NCBI RefSeq assembly: GCF_023006505.1
Contig: NZ_JALBGV010000040.1
Coordinates: 1 to 53,612 of the forward strand
Direction: 5' to 3'
Source of the DNA: Neorhizobium sp. SHOUNA12A
Lineage (GTDB): Bacteria > Pseudomonadota > Alphaproteobacteria > Rhizobiales > Rhizobiaceae
Length of the DNA stretch: 53,612 nt
Shown: positions 42,953 to 51,541 of the stretch, in pieces
Numbering within the stretch: position 1 is the stretch's first letter
How the letters are laid out: every line of letters starts with the position of its first letter
Program-made: the position numbers and the translations under genes
The notes under the pieces: model-generated
What the model saw: only the letters and a program-made list of their open reading frames with translations
Told to the model about the DNA's origin: nothing
The model's database searches: none

Positions 42953-44278
42953 ATGAGCGACACCTACGATTCGATCTGGTTTGCCGAAAAATTAAGCGAT
43001 CGAACAATTCACGGAATCGCGTTGGAAACCAGTGCCTTGATCAGGGCAGGGGCGCTTCCCGTAGGCGCCAAGCTGCCTCCCATCCGTGATCTCGCTTTTT
43101 CGCTCGGTGTCAGCCCGGCGACGATTTCGGAAGCTTGGAGCGAACTCAGACGGCAAAAGATCATTACAGGAAGGGGCCGTAACGGCACCTGGGTCAGTGG
43201 TGACCGCTTCATCGCAAAGCCAGAGCGTCTTGCGAGTTCCGGCCACTACGGTGCAGATGTGCTCGACCTGACGATGGCCGTTCCGGACCCAAGGCTGCTG
43301 CCGACTTTGGAGAAGGCGCTGGCATACGGGGCTTCCGCAGAGAACCTCAACAGCTATGAGCGCAGCCGTATTCTGCCGGAGCTGGAGGCCGAAGTACGCA
43401 AGACATGGCCCTATGAACCGGAAGCGATGCTTGCGACCAACGGCGGTTATAATGCAGTGTATACTGCTATTCATGCGCTGGTGACGCCCGGCGCGCCTGT
43501 CGCCATCGAAGAACCGACGGCGATGCGGCTCCTCGATATTCTTGAGCATCAGGGTGCACGTATACTACCTGTGAAATGTGACGAGTACGGCCCGCTGCCC
43601 TCATCGCTCCAGGATGCGATGCGCTACAAACCGGTCGTTTTCCTGTTTCAGCCGCGGCTGCATTCAGTGACCGGCCGGACAGTGACGCCGCAACGTTTGG
43701 GCGAACTGACTGAAGTACTACGTGACAGCGACACCCTCATAATTGAGGATGACGGCATGTCCGATATTTCGGGGGTTGAGCGTCATTCGCTTGGCGCGCA
43801 GTTTCCCGATAGGGTCATTCACATTACCTCGTTTTCCAAGACGCTCGGCCCCGATCTTCGTTTGGCGGTATTGTCAGGCACAGCGGCAATCGTTGAACAG
43901 ATCCAGTCTTATCGTAGTTTTAGTGCCGCCTGGACCAGCCGCGTTCTTCAAGCCGCCGGCGCATGGTTGTTGCGCCAACCGGAAACTTGGGAAGGCATCG
44001 CATCTGCCCGGGCTATCTATAAAAAACGACGCGATATGCTCACTAGCGCTCTGCGCGTGCGCGGCCTAACCATCGAAGATGGAGACGGGTTATCTTTGTG
44101 GGTGCCGGTGGTCTCTGAGCCCTTTGCAATGGTTACGCTCGCTGCCCGGAACATTGCGGTCAACTCGGGAAGCAAATTCTGCATTGCTCACAGCAATAAC
44201 ATTCGTGTGGCAACGTCGATGTTGGATGAGCGCTCCGAGGATGTAGCTGACGCGATTGCACTCGCCCACATTATGTAG
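42953..44278 (+). CDS. MocR-type transcriptional regulator (GntR wHTH plus aminotransferase domain)
   Basis: The 441-residue protein joins a GntR winged helix (residues 10-85: LETSALIRAGALPVGAKLPP, then IRDLAFSLGVSPATISEAWS) to a fold-type I aminotransferase domain. The PLP-binding Lys is at about 296 in HITSFSKTLGPDLRLAVLSG, and an Asp pair in TLIIEDDGMSDISG matches the cofactor contact. MocR proteins use PLP to sense amino or aldehyde ligands and regulate the neighbouring genes. It is divergent from the amidohydrolase transport operon and probably controls it. A GGTGAG element precedes ATG 42953. Confidence 0.92.
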   Translation: MSDTYDSIWFAEKLSDRTIHGIALETSALIRAGALPVGAKLPPIRDLAFSLGVSPATISEAWSELRRQKIITGRGRNGTWVSGDRFIAKPERLASSGHYGADVLDLTMAVPDPRLLPTLEKALAYGASAENLNSYERSRILPELEAEVRKTWPYEPEAMLATNGGYNAVYTAIHALVTPGAPVAIEEPTAMRLLDILEHQGARILPVKCDEYGPLPSSLQDAMRYKPVVFLFQPRLHSVTGRTVTPQRLGELTEVLRDSDTLIIEDDGMSDISGVERHSLGAQFPDRVIHITSFSKTLGPDLRLAVLSGTAAIVEQIQSYRSFSAAWTSRVLQAAGAWLLRQPETWEGIASARAIYKKRRDMLTSALRVRGLTIEDGDGLSLWVPVVSEPFAMVTLAARNIAVNSGSKFCIAHSNNIRVATSMLDERSEDVADAIALAHIM

Positions 44279-44737
44279 CTGCACACGCTATGCGTTGACA
44301 GCTCTGGGGCATACGGTCTCACAATGTTCCATTGCCGCCCGAACGCGGTGTTTGTTGATGACGTAGGTACGCGCGGTCGTCACAGCGTTCCAATGCGCCT
44401 TTGCGCGGATATCGTGGCTTTTGGCACCTAAAAGGTCTTCCACAATTCATGTGGTTCGCTGGCCGGTAGCAGTGACGCCCGTGCAGGTGATGCCGGGAAT
44501 CGGAGTTCGAATTCCTCGTTTCGGCTTCACCTGAGGAGGGATCCACTCGACGTCACCCGGGTGGGGTGTCTCAATAGGGCCACCTTCCTTTTGAGCAACA
44601 CTGTGGCGGAGACAGTGACCAAGGTCTGCCCAAGCGGGTGCATGTGCCGGCCGAAAACGACCCCCTCGCGCCGCCGGTCTGTGCTGGGGCGCCGTTCTAT
44701 AGAAGCCAGACGTCTCGACGGTCCCGGTACTCGGTTC
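44279..44737. other. Stretch without a confident gene
   Basis: A short minus-strand frame at 44290-44443 reads VEDLLGAKSHDIRAKAHWNA and ends at a stop after VCPRAVNA; it looks like the tail of a lost gene. A TTCGAATTCC palindrome near 44508 resembles a tRNA T-loop but does not fold as one. Nothing else is supported. Confidence 0.3.
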
Positions 44738-45481
44738 TCACACTGCCACGAAGCCGCCGTCGACAAATAGTTCTTCGCCGCCAACGAAGCTACTATCGTT
44801 CGATGCCAGAAACAGCACCGCCTTGGCGACCTCTTCGGTCTGGGCAAGCCTACCGAACGGAATAGCCTGCTGCATCCACTCCTCAGCGCCGGCATTGTTC
44901 TGCAGATAGGTTTGCATTGCCGATGTCAGGACCATGCCGGGTGAAACGACGTTCACACGAATACCCTGGCTTTTCAGGTCGATCGTCCAAGTTCGTGCGA
45001 ACGAGCGAATCGCTGCTTTGGTCGCGCTATAAATGGACAGGTTGGCAAAGCCCTTGCTGCCCGCCCCCGATCCGGTCAACACGACAGCGCCGCCGGAAGG
45101 CATCAGCGGTAGAGCCTTCTGCACCGTAAAGACCATACCTTTGACGTTGATATCGAAGACCCGGTCGAAATGATCTTCTTCAATCGCGCCGATCGGGGCG
45201 GACTCGGACACGCCGGCATTGGCGAATACCACGTCAACGCGGCCGTGATCACGCTTTACTTCTGCATAGAGTTTGTCGAGGTCCGCGAGATCGCTGACAT
45301 CGCCTTGAACGCCAATGGCGCCGTTGCCGATTTCCTCTAGCGCCTCGTCCAGGCGTTTCTGCCGTCGGCCCGTGACATACGTGTGGGCACCTTCTGCTGC
45401 AAACAACTTGGCCGTTGCCAAGCCTATCCCGTCGGTCCCGCCTGTGATCACCACGACCTTCTTCTCAAATCGCTTCGTCAT
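44738..45481 (-). CDS. Short-chain dehydrogenase/reductase
   Basis: The 247-residue protein starts at MTKRFEKKVVVITGGTDGIG; an in-frame ATG at 45499 is an alternative. It has the glycine motif TGGTDGIGLATAKLFA, VVFANAGVSESAPIGAIEED (NAG motif), VVLTGSGAGSKG (Ser), YSATKAAIRSF (Tyr-x3-Lys) and FVGGEELFVDGGF. It is typical of NAD(P)-dependent SDR enzymes of unknown substrate. It is divergent from the TetR regulator at 45572 with repeated operator-like sites between, so it is probably that regulator's target. Confidence 0.88.
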   Translation of the reverse strand: MTKRFEKKVVVITGGTDGIGLATAKLFAAEGAHTYVTGRRQKRLDEALEEIGNGAIGVQGDVSDLADLDKLYAEVKRDHGRVDVVFANAGVSESAPIGAIEEDHFDRVFDINVKGMVFTVQKALPLMPSGGAVVLTGSGAGSKGFANLSIYSATKAAIRSFARTWTIDLKSQGIRVNVVSPGMVLTSAMQTYLQNNAGAEEWMQQAIPFGRLAQTEEVAKAVLFLASNDSSFVGGEELFVDGGFVAV

Positions 45482-45499
45482 GCCATTCGCTCGCTTCAT

Positions 45500-45549
45500 A
45501 GTAAATGGAGGATTGCTCCACTTACTATATGGAGATATCCTCCACTTAC
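45500..45549. promoter_or_regulatory. Repeated TCCACTTAC sites, candidate TetR operator
   Basis: AGTAAATGGA (45500-45509) and TCCACTTACT (45517-45526) are inverted with one mismatch. TCCACTTAC recurs at 45541-45549 in direct repeat, 24 bp after its first copy, and TGGAG/CTCCA (45530-45544) form a further small palindrome. The cluster sits in the 90-bp divergent gap between the SDR and TetR genes. Confidence 0.55.
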
Positions 45550-45571
45550 AAGTCACAGTGAGGTCGATTTT

Positions 45572-46141
45572 TTGGCGGACGAAACTCCATTGCGAGCCGA
45601 TGCGCGGCTGAACAAGGAGCGGATCCTTGCCGCAGCGGAGGAGGTCTTTCTGGAGCGAGGCGCGGGCGTTTCATTGGACGACGTCGCAAAGCGCGCCGGG
45701 GTCGGGATCGGGACGCTTTATCGCCGCTTTCCGACGAGAGAAGACCTCTTGGCCGCCACATACAGCGCCCGATTTCTGGCTTTTGCGGAAGCGAGCCGTG
45801 CCAGAGCATCCAAACTTGATCCTTTGGACGCTCTACGCGCATATTTGGAAGACCTCGTTCAGCACACAAACGTCTATCGTGGTCTGGCAGCATCGCTCGG
45901 GATGGTTATGAGAATCGGGACGCCCGGATGTCTCGCAACCACGGCCGAAGGCGTTCGCCTGTTGAACAGTGCGCAGAAGGCAGGGGCAGTTCGACCAGAC
46001 ATCAGCTTCGATGATCTTGTGTGCGTAGCGACCGCAATCTCGCTCGCCACAGAGCAGGACAATTTGCCTGAAGCGCATATAGCGCATTTGGTTAGCGTCT
46101 TTACAAGTGGCGTCGCCTCACGCGGTGGATCTCGGCAATAG
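45572..46141 (+). CDS. TetR-family transcriptional regulator
   Basis: No ATG is available near the domain start, so I use TTG at 45572-45574, preceded by GTGAGG. The 189-residue protein has the TetR winged DNA-binding region (LNKERILAAAEEVFLERGAG, then VSLDDVAKRAGVGIGTLYRR and FPTREDLLA) and a helical C-terminal ligand domain. It probably represses the divergent SDR gene and itself through the repeats at 45500-45549. The ligand is unknown. Confidence 0.88.
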   Translation: MADETPLRADARLNKERILAAAEEVFLERGAGVSLDDVAKRAGVGIGTLYRRFPTREDLLAATYSARFLAFAEASRARASKLDPLDALRAYLEDLVQHTNVYRGLAASLGMVMRIGTPGCLATTAEGVRLLNSAQKAGAVRPDISFDDLVCVATAISLATEQDNLPEAHIAHLVSVFTSGVASRGGSRQ

Positions 46142-46522
46142 CCTCTTCGGCGCATCCCGGTCCAGCATTGGCTGTTTGATTGGATCTTTCTTCGGCTTGC
46201 CTATGGAGAAGTCGTTCCGACCGTAATTGCGATGGTCACTTATGATGTCAGTGCTCCCACGCGACTATACGGGCGTGGCGCAACTTGGCCCGCCATTGCC
46301 CGGCGACTTGTGCGTCCCACCGTCAGTGGTCTTGCCGCCTGGCGTGGCCCCGCCGGTCTCGGCCCGAAAGAAAGTGTCGCCGCCAGCAGATCGAGGACGC
46401 GCGACGGGGGAACGCTTCTCAGGCCCGAACTATCAACCGGGACCGCATACGGCCAGCGCGCCAATAGAAGCGGTTGCTTCGAAGCAGCATAATCGGGCGC
46501 CTGCAGGACATGCATTATTGCC
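46142..46522. other. Stretch without a supportable gene
   Basis: Frames are open on both strands over most of this 381-bp region, but all are rich in Arg, Pro and Ser and none resembles a known protein. No repeats or terminator-like structure were noticed. Confidence 0.35.
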
Positions 46523-47338
46523 CTAGAGTATTTTTTCCTGCGCAGCCTGGTACACCGTCCTCACGATCGGCCGGAAACCAAGACTCCGCGCGAGCGATGC
46601 ATCAACATGGAGGTACCATGGATTTTGCATTGCCTCGGCCGAGGGTTCCATTTTTTGCCCCACGAGTCCCGCCAATTCATAGACCGTCGTCGGCGCTTCA
46701 TCGGATATGTTAACGATCCGGCCATCGAAGGCGCCTGCCAGCGCCAATCTCATCGCCGTTGCAATATCGCGATGGTGTATCGTGCTCATGCGATTGGCGG
46801 GATGGAAGCCGAAGGCGACCAGGTGCTTTGGCAGCATCTCCAGGTGACCGTCGCCGTCGCCATAAACAAACGGGAACCGTAAGATCGACCAGTTCAAGCC
46901 ACTCTCGCGCAGCAGTTTCTCGGCTGCGACCTTGCTGGCGGGGTAGGCTTGTTCCGGCTCAACACTATCTGTCTCCCGGCCGGGCTGGGTCGAGTTCTTG
47001 TTATAGACATTCGACGTGCTCGCCATGATGAACCGAGCGTCGGGCGCATTGGCTTGCACGGCGGCGATCAGATTGCGGGTGCCCTCCAGGTTACTCCTCC
47101 AGATCAAATCCGTATCCGGGCTGCGAAAGACGGCGGCTAGGTGCACAATCGCCGAAACACCCCGAACAGCTTCCGACAGCGTCGAAGGGTCAAGAATATC
47201 GCCGGTCATGGCCGTTGCGCCCGGCGGGCAGGTTTTCCCTGCCCGCAGCAGCAGCCGGCAAGCAAGACCTGCTTCTACCAGCCGCGGAACAAGGCGCTCG
47301 CCAACAAGGCCCGTCGCTCCAGTTATCAGTATAGTCAT
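46523..47338 (-). CDS. NAD-dependent epimerase/dehydratase family protein
   Basis: The 271-residue protein starts MTILITGATGLVGERLVPRL, with the NAD-binding GATGLVG. Then come TGDILDPSTLSEAVRGVSAI, VHLAAVFRS, FIMASTSNVYNKN (Ser/Thr) and AYPASKVAAEKLLR with the catalytic Tyr-x3-Lys. It is shorter than typical sugar-nucleotide epimerases and fits the extended-SDR reductases. Its start lies 4 bp past the stop of the MarR gene, in the same direction, so the pair forms an operon. Confidence 0.87.
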   Translation of the reverse strand: MTILITGATGLVGERLVPRLVEAGLACRLLLRAGKTCPPGATAMTGDILDPSTLSEAVRGVSAIVHLAAVFRSPDTDLIWRSNLEGTRNLIAAVQANAPDARFIMASTSNVYNKNSTQPGRETDSVEPEQAYPASKVAAEKLLRESGLNWSILRFPFVYGDGDGHLEMLPKHLVAFGFHPANRMSTIHHRDIATAMRLALAGAFDGRIVNISDEAPTTVYELAGLVGQKMEPSAEAMQNPWYLHVDASLARSLGFRPIVRTVYQAAQEKIL

Positions 47339-47342
47339 GAGC

Positions 47343-47792
47343 TCACACCTTCCGTGAGAGGGTCTGTAGCCGCCCGGTCGCCAATCGAAGGACGCGCATC
47401 GTCGCGGCCAGATCGGCCTCATCGATGCCGTCAAAAGCGGCTTGGTGGATAAACGAGAGGTCGGGGAGCTCGCGCCACAGGGCCTCGCCTGAACTCGTCA
47501 GGGTCAGAAGACGCTGGCGCTGGTCTTCTCCATCCGAGGTCTGCTGGACCAGGCCTTTGCGAACGAGCGTGGCGATGATCCCGCTTAAAGTCGCTCGCTC
47601 GAGCTCAAGGGCACGTCCGAGATCGCGCTGCACCGCCGGACCAGCGTTTGCCAAATGCCAGAGAACGTACCATTGCGTCGAACCCAGATCGTATGGACGA
47701 AGGGTCGCGTCCATGAGGGCCCGTCCCGCAAAATAGCATCGCTTTGTCCATGCTCCCACGGTCAGATGTTCGACGTCTCGTTCGTCCTGCAT
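47343..47792 (-). CDS. MarR-family transcriptional regulator
   Basis: The start at 47790-47792 gives 149 residues, the family size; the upstream frame is arginine-rich and not protein-like. The winged helix is LGSTQWYVLWHLANAGPAVQ, then RDLGRALELERATLSGIIAT and LVQQTSDGEDQRQRLLTLTS (wing with the typical D-x-R-x3-L-T pattern). Flanking helices form the dimer interface. It is co-transcribed with the epimerase-like gene and probably responds to a small aromatic or electrophilic compound. Confidence 0.9.
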   Translation of the reverse strand: MQDERDVEHLTVGAWTKRCYFAGRALMDATLRPYDLGSTQWYVLWHLANAGPAVQRDLGRALELERATLSGIIATLVRKGLVQQTSDGEDQRQRLLTLTSSGEALWRELPDLSFIHQAAFDGIDEADLAATMRVLRLATGRLQTLSRKV

Positions 47793-47979
47793 GAGGACAA
47801 GGTCCCTCCATTTGTTTGGTAGCTTGCGAATATTGCAAGGTACCGAACGAACTGTCAAGTGTCGTGTGGTGCTGCTCCGACGAAGGTGATGTCGCTGCGA
47901 ACAAGCCTGGGGACGCGCCGATACGAGAAATTCCGCATCCAGTGGCATCGCTTCAACGCTGAAGCTCGAGCACCGCTCC

Positions 47980-48714
47980 TCAGTCCTGTGCAGTCGGCCG
48001 AATGACTATGCTGCCGACATCGACTTCGGGCGGCTGCTCCAGTGCGAAGAGAATGCCCCGTGCGACTGCACCGGGAGGGATCGCGATATTTCCTAAGCGT
48101 TTACCGATGGCCTCCTTGACTGCCTGGTCTGTAATCGAGTCTCCGAAGTTCGTGGCTACCATTCCCGGTGATATCTCCGTGACGCGAAGCTTCGATCTCG
48201 CCTCCTGCCTCAGGGCTTCCGTCACCGTCCGGACTGCATTCTTGGTCGCGGCGTAGACGCCCATCGTCGGTAGTATCTTGATACCCGCGGTAGAGATGAC
48301 GTTGATCACGTGGCCGCTTCCCTGCCGCGTGAACACCGGCAGCGCGGCGGCGATCCCGTAGAGAGTGCCACGCAGATTAACGTCTATCATTGCGTCCCAA
48401 TCCTCGACACGCAGCGCGTCGAATCGCGAGATCGGTCCAATTCCGGCGTTGTTAACGATGGCATCAAGTTTGCCGCCCCGTTCGACCGCCAATCCAACAA
48501 GCGCTTCAAGATCGCGCCGGCGGCGGACATCGGTCGCTAGGAACGCAACCTTGCCGCCCGCAGCGGTCATCTCGGCCGTGATCGCTGCGAGGGCCTTCTC
48601 GTTGCGGGCGCCCAGCACAACGTAAGCGCCATGTTTCGCCAGCAATTTCGCCGTCGCGCACCCAATGCCACTGCTCGCCCCTGTGATCGCGATGACTTTG
48701 CCTTCGACGCTCAT
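47980..48714 (-). CDS. Short-chain dehydrogenase/reductase
   Basis: The 244-residue protein starts at the ATG at 48712-48714, after GGAGAT. It has AITGASSGIGCATAKLLAKH, LDAIVNNAGIGPISRFDALR (NNAG), VINVISTAGIKILPTMGVYA with YAATKNAVRTVTEAL (Tyr-x3-Lys) and ISPGMVATNF. It matches the YdfG-like SDRs often controlled by neighbouring AraC or TetR regulators. It is divergent from the AraC-type gene at 48788. Confidence 0.9.
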   Translation of the reverse strand: MSVEGKVIAITGASSGIGCATAKLLAKHGAYVVLGARNEKALAAITAEMTAAGGKVAFLATDVRRRRDLEALVGLAVERGGKLDAIVNNAGIGPISRFDALRVEDWDAMIDVNLRGTLYGIAAALPVFTRQGSGHVINVISTAGIKILPTMGVYAATKNAVRTVTEALRQEARSKLRVTEISPGMVATNFGDSITDQAVKEAIGKRLGNIAIPPGAVARGILFALEQPPEVDVGSIVIRPTAQD

Positions 48715-48787
48715 TGCCGATCTCCATTGCCGAGTTCTTCCGAAGAAAATAGCCAAGCGCGGCAAGATGATCTATGCTTCCTAGGCT

Positions 48788-49711
48788 ATGAAGTTGTCGC
48801 AATCGTCCAAATTGATGGCCGACCCACTATCGAATGTGCTTGATGTCCTTGGTGCGAGGGTGACGCGGCGCACGCGCATGGAGGCCGCGGGGGAATGGGC
48901 TCTCGCGTTTCCCGCAATGGATCGGCTCAAGTTCGTTGCGGTGTTGCGCGGCACAAGCTGGATGCTGCTGCCTTCACGCGAGCCTCAGTTGATGCAGGCA
49001 GGTGACGTCGGTCTGCTGGGACGCACTCCCTATGTGGTGGCGAGCGACCCGGCACAAACGCCGATCGATGGACAGGTCTTTTATGGGGCTTCTGGTTGCG
49101 ACGTGGCCCGCTTCGGAGGCAATGACACAATAGGGATTGGAGGAACGGTCAGCTTTGCCGCTGACAATGCAGACTTCCTGCTCGACATGCTGCCGGACTT
49201 TTTGCTCGTCCCCCGCGGCACGCCTGCGTCGGGAGCAATAGCAACGATCCTCAATCTGATGAACGACGAGATCCAGCGAGACAGAATTGGCGGAGAAGTC
49301 GTCAGTTCACGCCTGGCCGACATCTTGTTGGTAGAAGCGATCCGCGCCTACGCAAGCCAGCCCGAGCAAGTCGGAATTGGATGGTTTGGCGCGCTCTCAG
49401 ACCCCCGGCTAGGTCGGGTTCTCCAAGCGATCCACGAGGATGTCTCGCGGCCTTGGACGGTGGCCGGGCTCGCGAGCGTCGCCGGTATGTCGCGCGCCGC
49501 TTTTTCCGCCGCCTTCGCCCGCCGCGTAGGTCAACCGCCGCTCACCTACTTGCGGGCGTGGCGCCTAACCATTGCTCGTACGGCGCTGGCTAGGGGGGAT
49601 GCGAATGTTGCCACTATAGCAAGGAGCGTTGGCTACGAGTCCCAGAGCGCGTTCGGTCACGCTTTTAAGCGCGAGTTCGGAAGCCCTCCGAAAGCTGGCC
49701 CGGCATCGTGA
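48788..49711 (+). CDS. AraC-family transcriptional regulator (cupin_6 type)
   Basis: The 307-residue protein has an N-terminal cupin-like sensor (DRLKFVAVLRGTSWMLLPSR, MQAGDVGLLGRTPYVVAS) and a C-terminal double helix-turn-helix (PWTVAGLASVAGMSRAAFSA, then GDANVATIARSVGYESQSAF and FKREFGSPPKAGPAS). Such regulators commonly activate a divergent oxidoreductase gene; here that is the SDR ending at 48714, 73 bp away. ATG 48815 is an alternative start. Confidence 0.92.
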   Translation: MKLSQSSKLMADPLSNVLDVLGARVTRRTRMEAAGEWALAFPAMDRLKFVAVLRGTSWMLLPSREPQLMQAGDVGLLGRTPYVVASDPAQTPIDGQVFYGASGCDVARFGGNDTIGIGGTVSFAADNADFLLDMLPDFLLVPRGTPASGAIATILNLMNDEIQRDRIGGEVVSSRLADILLVEAIRAYASQPEQVGIGWFGALSDPRLGRVLQAIHEDVSRPWTVAGLASVAGMSRAAFSAAFARRVGQPPLTYLRAWRLTIARTALARGDANVATIARSVGYESQSAFGHAFKREFGSPPKAGPAS

Positions 49712-49756
49712 CGCAAGCAGACGCGCGACGCGAGTGCCAAATTCAATTCGCAGAAA

Positions 49757-50281
49757 TTAATTCGGATCTTTTACAGACGGCGCAAAGGTCGTTATTTTAG
49801 AGATCTGTCCGTTGCTACCGACTGTGATTTGATCACCTCCGCGAGCAAACTCCTTGCCATCGGCCTGGATGATAACCCAAGTCAATAGAGCCACATTGTG
49901 GTGCGAAGAGATATCGCCGATTTCGAAATGTCCGCCCGGGAATCTCTCATGGAACGTGGCCATGTCTTCGATGACTAGCGAGCGACCGGTGGTCAGGTCA
50001 TGTCTTGCAGTGTGGTATTCGATGTTCTCGCTCAAAACCTCGTTGGCGATCTTCAAACGCTCTTCGATCGAGGTTGTATTCCAAGCGCTTAGATATTTTT
50101 TGTAGATCTTCCAGGCTTCTTGATTCGTCATAGCTGATCCTTCTCTTTTCGCCGGACCCGGAACTGCCTGTGCTGAAGCCGGGATTGGTAAAACCACCAA
50201 ACTCACCAGGATAACTGCGTAACGCAGGACTGCGCTGCCCCACTGTTGCGCCGCGATCGGGTTCGAACCGGGCAAGGCCAT
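49757..50281 (-). CDS. SnoaL/NTF2-like protein, probably exported
   Basis: From the ATG at 50279-50281, preceded by AAAGGAAAG, the product has a good signal peptide (SAVLRYAVILVSLVVLPIPA, ending ASAQA-VP), then a SnoaL-like domain (YKKYLSAWNTTSIEERLKIA, VLSENIEYHTARHDLTTGRS, FPGGHFEIGDISSHHNVALL). An internal ATG at 50131 with its own GAGAAGGA site would give a cytoplasmic 124-residue form, so both forms may be made. The start lies 12 bp after the WYL regulator stop. The fold binds small hydrophobic ligands; the function is unknown. Confidence 0.75.
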   Translation of the reverse strand: MALPGSNPIAAQQWGSAVLRYAVILVSLVVLPIPASAQAVPGPAKREGSAMTNQEAWKIYKKYLSAWNTTSIEERLKIANEVLSENIEYHTARHDLTTGRSLVIEDMATFHERFPGGHFEIGDISSHHNVALLTWVIIQADGKEFARGGDQITVGSNGQISKITTFAPSVKDPN

Positions 50282-50293
50282 CTATCTTTCCTT

Positions 50294-51049
50294 TCACAGG
50301 GTGCGTGGAGCGATTGCACCCGTCGATTGATAGCCCCTCGACGTGTCAGAAACCGTCATCATCGAACGCCAATCACGATCCTGCTGCCGCCACCGCGCCG
50401 CGAGGGATTGGCGTCGACCGGGGTAGCGCTCCTCCGAAACCGTCCGTAGTTGCAGACGATCGACGCGGAAGTGGCGGAAAGCCGATCTATGTTCGCACCA
50501 GGCCGCCAATACGCGCACATCATCGAAATAGACGATGGCGATCGGCCAGACGGTCCGATCCGACAACCTGCCGTGGGTGTCCCCATAGCTGATCGCGACT
50601 TTGTGTTGCCGGCGGATGGCATCCCGCAACAAAGCGACCTGCGGAGGGTCCTTGCGCTCCGACGCCGAGGCCGCGGTTACGAGAGCAGGTGGCGCATCAT
50701 TTGTCGCTGGGCCGTTTTTTCTGGCGGAAAGTATCTTCGCAAGAGCCCTCTCGCTGCCTTGTGCCAAGGCGGGATCGGCGCGCTGCCGCACCCAGCCTAA
50801 ACCGAGGATTACCGCGTCCAGTTCATCCGATGAAAACGCGAATTCCGGGAGAAAGAAGCCTTCTCCCAGACGATAGCCGATACCCGCCTGTCCATCGAGA
50901 GGCGCTCCGAGCGAGCGTAGCGTCTCAATGTCCCGGTATACGCTCCGCCGCGAGATACCCAGTTCACGCGCCAAATATTGCGCCGTAACGGGCATCCTGC
51001 GTGCTCGTAGCAGGCTTATTAGTTCAAATAGACGCCCCGTTCTCGACAT
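50294..51049 (-). CDS. YafY-type transcriptional regulator (HTH_11 plus WYL domain)
   Basis: The 251-residue protein starts at MSRTGRLFELISLLRARRMP, with the HTH_11 motif (VTAQYLARELGISRRSVYRD, then IETLRSLGAPLDGQAGIGYR). The C-terminal WYL region contains LRDAIRRQHKVAISYGDTHG, TVWPIAIVYFDDVRVLAAWC and FRHFRVDRLQ; the Trp-Tyr-Leu set is partly replaced. Regulators of this type often answer small ligands or DNA-damage products. It sits between two SnoaL-like genes in the same direction, downstream of an epoxide hydrolase, and probably regulates that group. Confidence 0.87.
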   Translation of the reverse strand: MSRTGRLFELISLLRARRMPVTAQYLARELGISRRSVYRDIETLRSLGAPLDGQAGIGYRLGEGFFLPEFAFSSDELDAVILGLGWVRQRADPALAQGSERALAKILSARKNGPATNDAPPALVTAASASERKDPPQVALLRDAIRRQHKVAISYGDTHGRLSDRTVWPIAIVYFDDVRVLAAWCEHRSAFRHFRVDRLQLRTVSEERYPGRRQSLAARWRQQDRDWRSMMTVSDTSRGYQSTGAIAPRTL

Positions 51050-51089
51050 ATACAGGCTCTTTCTCGACAAATGCCGTTTTCTTAGGAGA

Positions 51090-51479
51090 TTATCTAAGTT
51101 GACCCTCGATACCAGCCTTGTCGATGACTGACCAAACCTCTTGGATTCGGCCTCCTCGGAATTCGTAGAAGACGTTCTCCGCGAAGGCCACCTTCCGACC
51201 GTTCACAGGAACGCCAAGAAATTGCCCTTTCGGCGTAACGTCGAACCACAGCCGGGCCGCGATATGGGGCGGTTCAGCGACAAGGATCTGGATGTCGAAA
51301 TGGAGGTCCGGCATCTGCTCGAAATTATCCTCGAGCATTCGCCGGTATCCACTCAGGCCAAGCATAGTGCTGTTGCGACGAACATCATCCTGGACGAAGC
51401 GTCCGAGATTTTCCCAATCTTGGCTGTTCAGGCAGGCGATATACCCGAGGTAGACGTTTGCAAGATCAATTGTGGTCAT
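51090..51479 (-). CDS. SnoaL-like (ester cyclase-type) protein
   Basis: The 129-residue protein starts at the ATG at 51477-51479, following GAGGAC. It reads MTTIDLANVYLGYIACLNSQ, DWENLGRFVQDDVRRNSTML, LHFDIQILVAEPPHIAARLW and VFYEFRGGRIQEVWSVIDKA, the SnoaL-like layout. It has no signal peptide. It lies 62 bp downstream of the epoxide hydrolase and 40 bp upstream of the WYL regulator, all leftward, so an operon is likely. NTF2-fold epoxide hydrolases exist, but the acid/base residues of those were not identified here. Confidence 0.85.
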   Translation of the reverse strand: MTTIDLANVYLGYIACLNSQDWENLGRFVQDDVRRNSTMLGLSGYRRMLEDNFEQMPDLHFDIQILVAEPPHIAARLWFDVTPKGQFLGVPVNGRKVAFAENVFYEFRGGRIQEVWSVIDKAGIEGQLR

Positions 51480-51541
51480 TGTCGGTCCTCGCACAGATGT
51501 CTCGCGAATGGTGCGGCGGGCTAGTGGCAAAAATCCCGATC

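Noticed and set aside
44500..44530. Second tRNA-like T-loop (GTTCGAATTCC)
   Set aside because: It is a simple palindrome around TTCGAA; stems of a tRNA cannot be drawn.
50255..50275. GGGTTCGAACCGGG resembling a tRNA T-arm
   Set aside because: It lies inside the coding sequence of the SnoaL-like protein (minus-strand ARFEPD-type frame context) and has no tRNA fold.
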